Notes under the pieces: generated by a model
What the model was told of the DNA's origin: nothing
Seen by the model: only the letters and a program-made list of their open reading frames with translations
The model's database searches: none
Assembly: GCF_954871325.1 (NCBI RefSeq)
Contig: NC_088775.1
Span: 10,331,561 to 10,395,560, forward strand
Source: Gordionus sp. m RMFG-2023
Taxonomy: Eukaryota > Nematomorpha > Gordioida > Chordodea > Parachordodidae
Reading direction: 5' to 3'
DNA length: 64,000 bases
Position numbers and translations under genes: made by a program
Shown: in pieces, positions 13,573 to 26,500 of the stretch
How positions within the stretch are numbered: position 1 is the stretch's first letter
Layout: each line of letters opens with the position of its first letter

Positions 13573-15490
13573 AATATGAAAATATGGAATCTGATATTGA
13601 CATATTGAAATAATAATGAAATGGAAAAATTATCTGACTTAACATAAACAATTATTATTGCTGACAAACAAAAGAAAAATTTTTGGAAGAGACATGCCTA
13701 GCACTTTTTTTCTATGAAAATTGATGGGGTCCGCTAAATTTTTTTTAAAATCAACAGGGCACGCAGTACCCCATCCCCTCCTCCATTATATCTTAAAAAA
13801 TGAGTCTTGAATTTAAGTAATAATATAAATAGTATAAATATTCTTGTTAATATTGGGTCTCTTGCTAATAATTAGCCTATTTTTCGAGTAATAAAAAACA
13901 AAATGTAATTAGCATTCATACATGGGCAAATCATCTGGTTGAATTGAAAATATTTACTTTGGATGCTAAATAACTGTTTACATTTATTCTAGTCAAATGT
14001 GGTGCTTAAAAAAACTTATTTTACAATATTATAAGGTTAACGTTATATCTTTTCTTCTAAATATCATAACAAAGATTATTTAAATTCTTAAATAATTATT
14101 TATCTACCTTGTAAATTTAATAATTACGTTTGTTTATATAGAATTCTTATCATGCATACTAAATTGTAAAGATATGATATAAGTTTAATTTAGCAAAAAT
14201 TTGACCAAAAATATTTTTGCTTGTTGGTATTTTTGTTTGTTTGTATTATAGTATAATGGTAACAATAAGTACTAGTATAGGCAATACTTTAAATTGTGAT
14301 TATTTTAAGGGACTAATGCCCAAATAATTATGCCAATCAATTTAAAAATAATTTTTTGCTTACACTAATTTGGGGATCCAACCCACCTTAACCATTATTA
14401 TTCTTATCTAAACTGAACCATGAAAAATTTTATCACCCAAACTTGAGAACCTCTAAAAAGGTCCAAGACTTGTTTGAGCCTTTTTATATCCTACATATTT
14501 TATATATTATTATATTTAAAACCATTTTTGATTAGTTGATCAGTATTAGTCACATTAGAATTAATAAATAATCTTTAAATATTATAATTTATAAATTGGG
14601 TATATTTGTATGTGGAATAAAAATAATAACAAAATAAATGTTGGCTGCTTTTAAGTATGTGATAAAATTTAAATGTAGTCTTTATACATAGTTTAATATA
14701 AAGCCATATAAATTCTCTTTTTATGACTCAAACCTTTCCAGACCCAGGTCAAAATTTATATTTACCTCTAAATACTAATCTGGCCTGAAATATTTTAAAA
14801 TTTTGAGGCCTGCGCCTGGCAAAATATATAAATTAACCACATTTTATAAGATAAATTAAGTAAAAATCACTAATTGCTTTGTTCTTGACATACATAAATT
14901 TTAATAAAATAAAAGAAAACATTATTTTTATTATATATTTTTTAAGCACACTTAACCTGTTTCTTTTTTAAAAAATGGCCTGAGCTGGTCTTACCAAAAT
15001 ATTTTTGGGGTTGGACTTTGGGCCAAATTGCAGAGCTCTTTTCTAATATCTTTGTATGTAACCAGATTTAAACCAATTTTTATAAGTTCAAACCTATCTA
15101 ATATTATAATTTTATAAAAAAACCAAACCTGAACCCAAAACCAAACAGATATTCTTTGCAGTTGAATTCCTGTGACTAAGTTATGAATTTATTTTTAAAA
15201 ATTATATACGAATTTCTTTCTCTTTCTTTCTTTTTCTAATTAAGTAAGTCAATATAATCCAAATCATTTTCATTATAAAACAATTAATATGTTTTCTTGA
15301 TAAATATACTTTTATAATTTCTTTTTTAAAATTTGAAAAAAAATGTTTAAAAGTTGTACCTAATAATTTAAATATACTATTTACTAAAATACAAAGATTA
15401 GACGCAACTAATGTCTTAAAATATTTAATCAACAATATGAATAACTAATTATCTGATAATCAACATTAGCTCATTGTCACTTAAATAATT
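13573..15490. other. Intergenic region upstream of Kir gene A
   Basis: No gene is supported. The stretch is AT-rich. Between 14700 and 15150 there are decayed GC-bearing segments (CCTGCGCCTGGC, GGCCTGAGCTGG) that resemble worn copies of the CAGAGACCTGC family. The promoter of gene A should lie near the right end, but no core motif stands out in this composition. Confidence 0.5.
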
Positions 15491-17556
15491 ATGAATTCTG
15501 ATGAAAGGGAAGACTTTCACAAAGAACCTATGCTAAATTCAGAAGCTATACATGAGAATATTAAACATATTACTGATCCTATTCCAGAGCGCTCCAATCA
15601 TAATTCTCTTAATTCCTTAAATTCGGATGCATCTTGTTATCCTGATACTAAGTCCAATACAATACCTGAGGTCAAGACTAGAACATTTGCCAGATATCCT
15701 ATCTCTTTTAACAAATTTCTCAATAAACAACCCAGCTCTTTAAGCCTTTTTGGTCCCAGCAGTGAACAACCACACTATCAGAAATATCCGCTTCTCGACA
15801 ATAATGATTTTAAAAACGAGTGCTTAAATAAGCTAAGTATTGTGGACTCAAATGTTACAGCATGGAAAACCAATCAAATCAATGAAGCCCCAAAATACAA
15901 GGATGTTAGACTAGACCAAAACCAGAAGCCTAGATCAGTAAGACATTCTTTCCCTTCCAGATATGCTCTACCACTTCCTGCTTACATTAATAAACCCGTC
16001 ATCTCATCTCCCGACAGGTGTATGATAGAAGAGGACAGTCCTTCGTCTTATAGTAATATGGACCTTAGCCCAGAAATGGATTATTCTCCTGTCGTAGTTC
16101 AAAATATCACGAGAAATGGCAAGGTCCACAGGTCTAGGCACAAAAATGATCTTATGGTGAGCGAATCTCCCGTGTCGAACAAGGAAAGTGAAACAGGAGA
16201 CGATGAGACAGAGATAGAAGAAGAGGAAAGTGAGGAAGATGAAAGCGAAAGCTACACAATGAACCAAGAAGGGCTCGGAAACGACGGGGAAGATAATGGA
16301 CTCGGCGATAAAGTGACAAATTCCCTAGTATCCGATTCTTCCCCCGATTCTCCAATTAGTAAATACGAGTTGAATGACAGTCAGCCCAGCATTTTAACTA
16401 GGGAAAAACTCCGCTTAGCAAATTTCGATGACGTGTTGGGAGATAATAAGAAAATTCATAATCCCTTATTCCGATTGTGGGCTGATCTCAAAATTCGCCT
16501 AACTCCCGATTTTTGGGTCTTTCGTAGAGCATCCCCTATTTTTCGGGGTTCGTCTCCTTCCCTCTACCACCCGAATACGTTGAGAGAAAAGAAACGTGAT
16601 AAGGTACCATTTAAAGATCATAAATTTATCAGATCATTTTTCCCTTCTCCCAAAACATCTCAAACTCCGGTATCCTTTGTTTTTCCTAACACTTCTCAAT
16701 CTCTGCCGGTAGCTGCCGGAAGGCCCCAAATTATAAACAACGGCGCTAGAAGGTCCGTCAAGTCTCTCAAATCCTCTTTAAAATTGAGTTTATTTCCTCA
16801 GTCACAAGACTCTGATAGTCGGGGAGAATACCGTCGGATCAAAAAAATATCTCCTCCTTGGTATTATAGCCAGAACGACATGGTAACTTACCAGCTACAG
16901 CAACTCCAGAAACAACACGAAAATTCGCATCCAAGCGGCATGGAAAGAGTTAGCGGCCCCTATCATCGGTTTTTTCACCGTAAGGAACACCTTTGGAAAG
17001 TATCCCGCACATATGGCCCATCTGACGAAATCGACCGGAACTTAGATGGTTATCAACCCGAAAAAAGACCCCGCTTTTTCTCTTCTCCCCCTTTACTTCC
17101 AGACGCTTTTTTAGCCAACCAAATACCTAATTCTGGCTCTTTTTTACCTTCTTCAGATATAGTCAAATCTGCAGTCCAAACCACCGCAATTAACAAACTC
17201 CCACGGCACCATACAACCGGCCATAAGCATTTTAAAAAAGTGCGCAAACGACTTGTCAATAAATCTGGCTCGTGCAACATAATCCACTCCCATATCCCAA
17301 AGCGTAAGCAGCACTTCCTCTCCGACATTTTCACTACGTTGCTGGATAGCAAGTGGCGCTGGGCCGTCATCATATTTACCCTAGGTTTTTTGCTCAGCTG
17401 GACCCTTTACGCCATCGTTTGGTGGCTCCTGTGTTTCAGTCATGGCGATTTTGACCACGCCAGGGATCCCGATTGGAAACCATGCGTCAAAAACGCGCAC
17501 TCCTTTACTTCCCTCTTTCTGTTTTCGGTCGAAACGCAGCACACCATCGGATACGG
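15491..17556 (+). CDS. Kir gene A exon 1: N-terminal extension, TM1, pore filter
   Basis: Encodes residues 1-688 plus two bases of Gly689. The exon ends inside the filter TIGYG, where the donor GTAAAG follows GG. The first 580 residues match no domain I recognise. They are rich in Ser, Pro, Asn and charged residues, which suggests a disordered cytoplasmic tail. Confidence 0.9.
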
Positions 17557-20500
17557 GTAAAGTCTTACATCCTCCACTCCCCTGCAGAATTTTAAAATGC
17601 TTATCATTAAATTGTTATATTATGTTGAAGCTATATCCTTCTCTGCACTGAATGATTCTATTAAAAAGGCTTTATTAATGTCTAGCTGGCTATCATTTTA
17701 TACGTAAGAGACCTGCATAGGTCAAAATTTTTGGACCGGCTTCCGGATTATTAGATTTTTCATGTTCAGGAATTCTTAAAAGTTTGTTATTCTTAATAGC
17801 TTTAATCATATTTTGCAAATTGTTCTAGAGAAATGGAAAATATGAGCATTAAATGAATATTAGACGCTGGAGGCCAGGTCCGGATTTTTAATCATACCAT
17901 TTTTTCTGGCCGAGCCAAGGGGCCAGCAGTTCTCTGCTGTACATTGACTACAGTTCTGGGTATGGAAGGTGTGCTGGAACGCATATTCAAATTAATTTTA
18001 TTTTAGAAACTTGCCAAAGTGATTTTTATTTAAGCATCCTATTTTTTTAAATCCACTTTAAATATATCTACTATCTAAACCTTTTTTGGTAAGTCTTGAA
18101 TGATTTACAATCAAATGAAGACTTTGGTGTATAATAATTCCTAACTAGAGCCCATTGCGGGTCTATTCTTTTTTAAAAAAAAAATAATATATCGTCGTCA
18201 GAGTAATATAGTGTTCTATGTCTTTATTTTTCAGAAGAGAATTTTTTAAAAAAATAAAATATTTATCGTATTTTATATAAGAAATTACACCATAATAATT
18301 TAAATCAGAGACCTGCATGCCCAGCACCCGGGCCGGACCATATTTTTATTTTTTTAATATACCCGGTCCGAGCCGGGCCTGAAAAATTTTTTTAAAAAAA
18401 TATCCGGGCCGTATATTCACTCAACGGACAAAGGTTAAGTTTATGTTTTTTGAGTAAGGATAAAGGTAGTGTTATTATGCTAAATTATATATTTATATTT
18501 TTGGATTGTGATACGAATATCTATTTTTTCTTATAATATGCTTGTTTAATTTTTAAATACAAATCACATTTTTTGAATGACCACCGATACCGAAAAACGT
18601 AAAATCGAGAATTTTTGTCCACTGTAACTTCTCCCCTTGATATCTAAAGTGTTAAGTTACATGAATAGTAGTTTTTTTTATGCTCATATAAAATTTCATC
18701 AAAATCTAAAAGGGAATTTATTAAAATTCTTCATCTAAATCAAGATTTTTATGGCTTAAATCCGTTACTATATTTATGAGATCTAATAGAATGCGTCATT
18801 TATAATCAGAGACCTGCCGGCCGGAAACAGGCCGTAAAATGATATCTTTCAAAAAGTGCGGGTCAGACTTGATAAAGAAACTAATAAACCCCAGTCGGCC
18901 AATTTTATAAATGAATATCAATTATGATGAATTATTCAACAGTCATTTACTGCTCACGTTTGCAATTCGCCTTTGAAACAATCTAAATTACTAAATTTAA
19001 AAAAATTTTGGACTTGCCTTAAAATGGTCAGAATTCTAAAGAACCAGGCCTTAACAATTTGACCTAGCTACCTTAATATATATTTTTTCAAAATAAAAAA
19101 ATGTTTCAAATGTTATAGTCATCGTTACATAACGGAAGAATGTCCGGAAGCTATTTTGGTTCTCATAGTTCAGGCGATAACTGGTGCTATGATACAAGGG
19201 TTTGTGACGGGTCTCATTTTTTCTAAGTTATCGAGACCTAAGAAGAGGGCTGTTACCTTGATGTTCAGTCGTAATGCCGTGATTTGTACTCGAGATGGTG
19301 CTCTATGCCTTCTGGTTAGGATAGGCGACATGCGAAGGTCTCATATAGTGGACGCTCACACCAGAGCTTACCTGTTCAGGAAAAAAGTATTCCCATTAAA
19401 ATTTTTTAGGCTATCTCATTAGCAAATTTTGGCATTAAATTTGAATAATAATTATATATAGGTCACCCTGGAAGGCGAAACCCTCCCATTAAACCCTTAC
19501 AATCTGGAGTTGGGGTTCGATTCTGGTGTCGGACCCGTACCCGACATTGTTTACAAAAGCTCTAGCACTTTCAACAATACCGGTATTCCAGATCTCTCTC
19601 ATAATTTTACTTCTACTCATAACTCGAACACAGCCATAAACGATAAAATATTCTTGGCTTGGCCATGCATTTTAGGTTAGTTCTAAGACGCATAAAGCTA
19701 TTTATTCCTCATAAATTATCCATTATGATTTATTTTTATTTATAATAATTTTTAAATACAATGAAACCTTATAATACTATTACCTCTTTATCTTGACCCC
19801 ATGGACTAGCCCTTCCTGTCAAATAATCTTATTAAAGATTCATAACAAAAAATATTATCATCAAAATAGCGTATTCATTTTTTTTTATAAAATAAATTAA
19901 ATTTATTTTTAAAGTCCATAGGATGGATTCACCTTCCTCTCCGTTCTATGATCTCTCGGCCGAAGATGTTAGAAAGGAAAAATACGAAATAGTGGTAATT
20001 TTAGAGGGCATGATTGAGTCTACCGGTATGAGTATGCAGGCTAGAACCTCATATTTACCCAGTAAGTTATATACAATTTAATTTCTACATCCTAATCTTA
20101 ACATTGTAGTAGTTAAAATACCTTATTAACTTAGTTATTTTTTAACCCAACTTTTTAAAGTCTACACTAAAATTCCTTATTCCACCATCGTTAGGATAAA
20201 AAAAACTGTACGGAATTAAATTTTGCATGAAATCTTAATTATTGGTTTTTTTTTCATTCACATTGATTTTATTTGGTATAATTATAACTATTTTTTTTAT
20301 GAAATTAAAATTAGAAAAAAAAAATATCTTCAACCGATAATTGAACATAACCTATGGCATAAATTTTGTAAACATTGCGTACTATATCAGAGATCTGCAC
20401 TAAAATATTTTGGATCAGTCCGGGCAAAATTTTTATCTAAATTTACTTTAAGAATTCTGATATTTTATGGAAGTGATAATCCACAAAGTATAGTGTATTT

Positions 20501-23500
20501 AATTTAACCATTCCCCAAGATTATAAATAGTTGTTTATTTTGGTATTCAACATCATATATTTTGGTTTAGCCCTTGTATTAAAGAAAAATGAATATTCGG
20601 GCCAGACAACTTTATGAAAAATTAAAAATCGGCTGGGCCAGACATTAACTAAATTCCCACACGGGCAAATTTCGCCATTTGCAGACCTCTGCTAGCTATT
20701 AACTAAACCTTGATTAATTTGATTATTTTTTTTAAACAATTTTTAATGTTATATATTATTTTATGAATCCGTTTATAATTCTTTCGCTATAGTGTGCACA
20801 AATTGAGCGTTTGCATTTTGCCATAATTTTTTAATAAAAAAAAGTGCAACACATTCCTTATTTAAATTGAGGTTGCATTTTTATTAATATCGTCGATTCA
20901 AAATTTTAGTTAAGTTCTAAAAAAAAGGCTTTGTCTTTGAAGATTATTATCGTCTGCATTTATATTTCTTTAATTTCAAAATATTCAATTTTAAGATATA
21001 AGTTATTTTTTTTACTTTTATAAGATATAAGAAAATGAAGAATTGAAAAGTATTGGGAAAAAAAACAATTAAAATAATTGCTAACTCCAAACGATAATTT
21101 TACTAATTTTCATGATTCCATTTGAAATGCATTATTTGCGTTAACGCAGCGTTTAACGCTCAATTTATGCCCATTTTTGTCTTCTGCTTCCTTTCTTTTT
21201 TAACTCTTTTTTTAACTGACTATTTAAAAAATATACATCTATTTTAAGTAAGCTTTTTTAAGTAAATTAAAACATAATCGAATCTAAAGTTATTAGTTTT
21301 TTTATTGATTAATAATCATATCTTTTCTTTTTTTTACCTGACTTTTTGTGACATGAAAATAACTAAAATGAACTTTAAAAATTAATCTTTCCAAAATTCG
21401 AATACGTGTTTTTTTTTCATATCTTTAAAAAATATTTTTCCTTCGACGTTTATAAAACAAACGAGTCTCTTGTTGTGTTGTGCATAAAATGCGACCTGTC
21501 CACAAAAAAAACATGGATGATTACTTTCCCCTATGAAAGTTTTTACCTCATTTTGTTGGGAAATGAGAGAAACTAGTAGAATACAATACACCGATCCTTT
21601 ACACTCATTTATAGTAAGTGCAATTCACTCAAGCGATGCGAAATTTTTCGCTTCACAATTTAAACAATCAAGTCAGTAATCGGTATAATTTATAAATACT
21701 AGGAACGAAATGAGTAAATCGCTTGAAAAACTTATGTTAGACCAATCAGCTGTGATTTCGCTTCGCTTTAATTTTACTGCGTTTTCTATAAAATATAGCC
21801 TTAGGCGTGCCCAGTCCGTTTAAACATCATTTCTAATTTAAGTTGGTTCGGGTTTGTAATATATACCTATATACTATTAGATTGTCATGTTTATTCAATT
21901 TCAAATTATTATATTATGATAAGGATACGAATGAATGATTAATTCCAATTTAAATATTTATACAACTCTATTTTTGGAATGTGCTTTTATATTTATTTAT
22001 ACACATTTTATTGACTGTTTTCATTTAATTAGTATTTTTTTTTCTTTTAAATATATTTATTTTTTAAATATAATTTTTGATATATATAATTAAAAATATA
22101 CAATATACCTGGTAAAATATTTAAAAAAAACATTATTTTGGCAAGATAAACATTTTATTTTTTTTAAACTTTAGAGATAGAGGGTGGAACGATTCTTTAA
22201 ATATGCACCAAATCTCGCCCTAAAGAGTCGACCTCGACTTCTCGCATTGAGTCAGAATTAGTATTATTAGAAACCTCAACCAAAAAAAATGAATCACCGG
22301 GAAATGCCCTAAATAAAAAGAGGTTAATAATAGATACTACCAAGTCACCGTATAGCAATTTCCTAAATACCAACCTAATTTGCTAAATACCGACCCAAAT
22401 TTATTTAAATGTAATAAAACCCTTATTTATTTATTTTTTAAAAAAAATCTTCAATGCATACTGCACAGTTATAAAAACAAAACAATGATGAAAATACTAT
22501 TTAAAAGAATATTAAAATTATAATTAGCATACTATATCTCTATATAAAAATACATAATTAAAAGAAGAGAAGTAAAAAATAATTTAAAATAATATATTTA
22601 GGTATGGTCGGCGGGGCTTAATGATCCATGTGGAAATGCAGTTGGATCGACAAATTTCGATTTATATTCTTTGTCGAAGGTAAAAGCCTTCTTTTGGATC
22701 ACCTATAATTAAACGTAAGCTTTGCCCTATTGTTTTAATCACGTGTTGAGTCCGGCCTCCTATATAAAAAAAACATGATCTTTGCTGGGATTCGAACCCA
22801 AAACCATCGGAATGGTAAGCGACACTCTTGCCGACTAAGCCACAGACGCTTTCCAAAATTCACGATTTTTTAAATATATATTATAAATAATTTGGTAGTA
22901 CCTATCCAAAGGAAAAATAAACAAAATAAGGTACTACCTTAAGGCAATACCTATCATTAACCACCAAAAGACGCAGATAAAAGTACCCCAGACAAGAATG
23001 TCCCAATTTTGAAAAGAATTTAAATTTTTTGTCCTTGGGTATTTTTGTCCGATTTACTTTTGTCCGGGTCTTTTTGTCCATAATTCAAAAAAATAGTAAT
23101 TTAAGCCTCGATTCCGCCAAAAGATGCCAGAAATTTCTCTTTTGACTAAATCTTAATGGTTTAATCCTATTTTTAAGCTAAAATCTTGATTTAAAAAGTT
23201 TTTAACAACCACTATCTTTGACTTACCTAGTGTTGTTAAACAGCTCGATTTGAGTCGATTTTTAAAAATGGGAACTCAATATTTTAGATAGAAAAATATT
23301 CCCTAAGCCTTGAAGTTTCGCTAATAGATTTCAAAACCTGTGTGCTATTATATCTATTAGCAAAATTTTGCATAATATTTTTCTTGATAAAATATTGAGT
23401 TAATCGGTTCTAATCGAGCCATTGAACAACGCTAGATTTACCTGACTTAGTTATAAATGTGTTTTAATTTGCGACGTTTTTGAGGAGTGGTTCTTTTTTC

Positions 23501-26500
23501 ATACATTTTTTTAACTCCCATTTGGCATATAGATTTTAATTTAATTAAACCTATATTATATCGATTTTTTTTGCATTTTTTTTAAAAAAATTGTTTTTTG
23601 TAACATTTTATGCCTAAGGAAAATATTTGTAGTATTTTTTCTTTTCAAATTGAAAGTTATTACATCACATTGTATATTTTTATTTGAATTTCGTTTGACG
23701 GATAATCAAATTTACACTATTTATATTAATATTTTTCATCACTTAAATGAATAAATTTTGTAAAGTTTGTATAAATGATTTTTTTTAAAAAAAAATTTAT
23801 AAAGAACGAAAGAAATAATATTTGAAACTTTCATAATATTATAAGTGAAAAATATCATTTTCAAAAAATAAAATAAATTATCGAAATTTTCGTTCTTTCA
23901 ATAAATGATACCATTCCTTAGGCTAAAAAAAAGAAGAGTTTTTCTTAAAGAAAAAAAAATAAAAGCCAAGAAAAGAAATCGTAAATTGCAAATTTTGATT
24001 TATTTTATGTCATTACATTATACCATAAAAAAATATATATTTTATTATATTTTTATTTATTATATATAATCAAGTTCATACCCGAATCTTCATTTAAAGG
24101 GGGCACCCGAGGGTGATGACTGTAAATATATTTTTTTGAGAAATCTTAATAATTGGTTTAATATTAGGATATAGCGTTTACGTAGTGTTTTTATTTTTAA
24201 TTTGTCCTAAATTTTTTGATTGGGGAAAAAAACTAGAAATATGCATATATCAGAAATATGACAATTTATAAATTGTACATTGCCATAGTAATAAACATAA
24301 TCTACTTAGGGGAGCGGGGGAGAGTGGCTTTTCACCTATAAATTTTTTTTGGATAGTTTTACTGCATGATTGACTAGAGTTTTCCTCCTATATTTTATTA
24401 TAATTTAATGTATGAATCGCTTAAAGATTATTTTTAATCTTTAGAATCATGAAGCTTATCATAAATAAAAAATATCGATTGCTTTTAAAATATGAATATT
24501 TTCTTTAAAAACATTTTTATAATTCAATTAAAGAAGGGTATTTACATTTTACTCATTAATCTTTATGCATTTCATTAATATTCTCTAAATTCCCTAAAAG
24601 ATCATCATTCATTTGTGTGGGATGATGTTAGAGTGTAGGAAAACACCTATCACTAACTTTGAAATTTATAATTATTTATATATTAATTTTTTTTTTAAAC
24701 AGTTTATTATAAAATTTGAATTCCAAACAATAAAATGGTTAATTATTTTGGTAAAGCCAAATGGAATTCATAAAAAAACAAATATAATAATACTATTTTG
24801 TAAAAAAATTTATCTTATTTATAATTATGAAATAAATTAAATTAAAATATTCGTCTTTATTTTACTGGAACCTTCCAGAATCATCGTTCCATAATCTTCC
24901 CCAAGTTCCGTTCATCATAATTTTTTTATTTCCATAGAATTCCAACAATTGACTAAATTACGAATGCCTAAGTAAAATAAACTGATTATTTAATTAAATA
25001 AAATGTAATTAATATTTAGTGTTTACATTGTCTAATGACTTGAACGTATTTAAAAAATCTAACTTTAAGAGTAACCCCCAATTTGCGCGAAGTTGCGGCT
25101 AATTATACAAAATACGCTGTATTTTTGTATTCACCGCCGCAAATTTGCGCCTACTGTTAATGAGGTGTTATCCTGCATTCACAGTTAGCACGAATTCGTT
25201 GCGAGGTATACAAAATATGCGGTATTTTTATATACTTCCCCGCGAATTCGCGCTAACTGGGAATGTAGGGTAAGGGACTCATCAAGTTCATGCCTACGCT
25301 TCACTGACTTGGAGTAAGCAAACCTAAAATGTTTTAAATTTTTTATAGCTCGTGTGTTTTTAAAAAAAATTTTTTTTAAGATCTGAATTCGCCGGAATAT
25401 ATTCCATCATATATATAGAGTACCTACCTATCTAATAAATTTTAGAAGATTCCGCCATTATTTGTATATAAAAAATTATGTTATAAAAAATTAATATAAA
25501 TTAAGAGTTCTTTAAAATGAATCGCGGCAAAATTACCTGTAATTTATAGAGTAGGTATACTCTAGATGTGTACCGATACCACTTTTTAGAGGCCGATCCT
25601 AACCAATATTGCCGATATTTAATTGATATCGGTCGATTACCTATCCGACATGATTTTGATACTGTAAATATACTAATCGTTATTTTTAATGCACAGATCA
25701 TCTCATACTTTTTAAAAGTATAACATTTGTAATTTAACTATACCATAACATAAGTCATTAAAATATATTAACATGATCAATTATAACTTATATTCATGAA
25801 AGTAGTATATATTAATAAATCAATTTATATAACATTTATCTATTTACATAATAAGTAATAAACTTTTTTTAAATTAAGACGTCATTTTATCTGATCGGAA
25901 AATTTTACAATATCGGCCGATTACCGATATTTAAGAAAGTTGAAAATCGGCCCGATCCGATCTGATTAAAGAATCGGTACATCTCTATTATACTCTATAC
26001 ATGCTGGAATACAATTCTTGCAATGATCTAAGTTTTAATAAATTTTCTAAAACCCTAGATTTTGCTAAATTTCTACGACATTTGCACTTTCAGCATCTTA
26101 AAGTATTCACCGTTTAGTCAAACTGTATTATTAAATATAATAATTTTATTTATTTTTATTATGAAAATCAAAAATCTTTATCAGGATTATCTTCTAAAAA
26201 AAATTATGAAAATAACAATTGATAGGTTATTCTGTCCAAGGGCTCTACCTGTGTAATCGAAGGATGAACACAATAAGTAAACTTAAATGTTGCATGTTTG
26301 TAGGAAATATATGTAAATACTATTGTAAATTAATGTAATAGGATAGACGTTTAAACATAATTTCGACTGGATGAGGAATTACTGTCATCATGATTGTTTT
26401 CTAAGATTTAGGGAAAATATATCTAAGCCATAATAGGTATTCTAATAATTAATAATATTATTTAAGTTATAATGTAATATTGATATGTGGAAGTGGATAG

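Larger units (their letters stand above)
17557..19118 (+). other. Kir gene A intron 1
   Basis: It runs from GTAAAG to TTATAG and splits the codon of the last filter glycine. It carries at least three copies or fragments of the CAGAGACCTGC element family (near 17705-17936, 18306 and 18807). No other gene is visible in it. Confidence 0.85.

Noticed and set aside
22785-22853. tRNA gene on the minus strand
   Set aside because: The A and B boxes are good, but the acceptor arms do not pair and the anticodon loop is about 10 bases. It continues into a non-tRNA body, so I call it a SINE.
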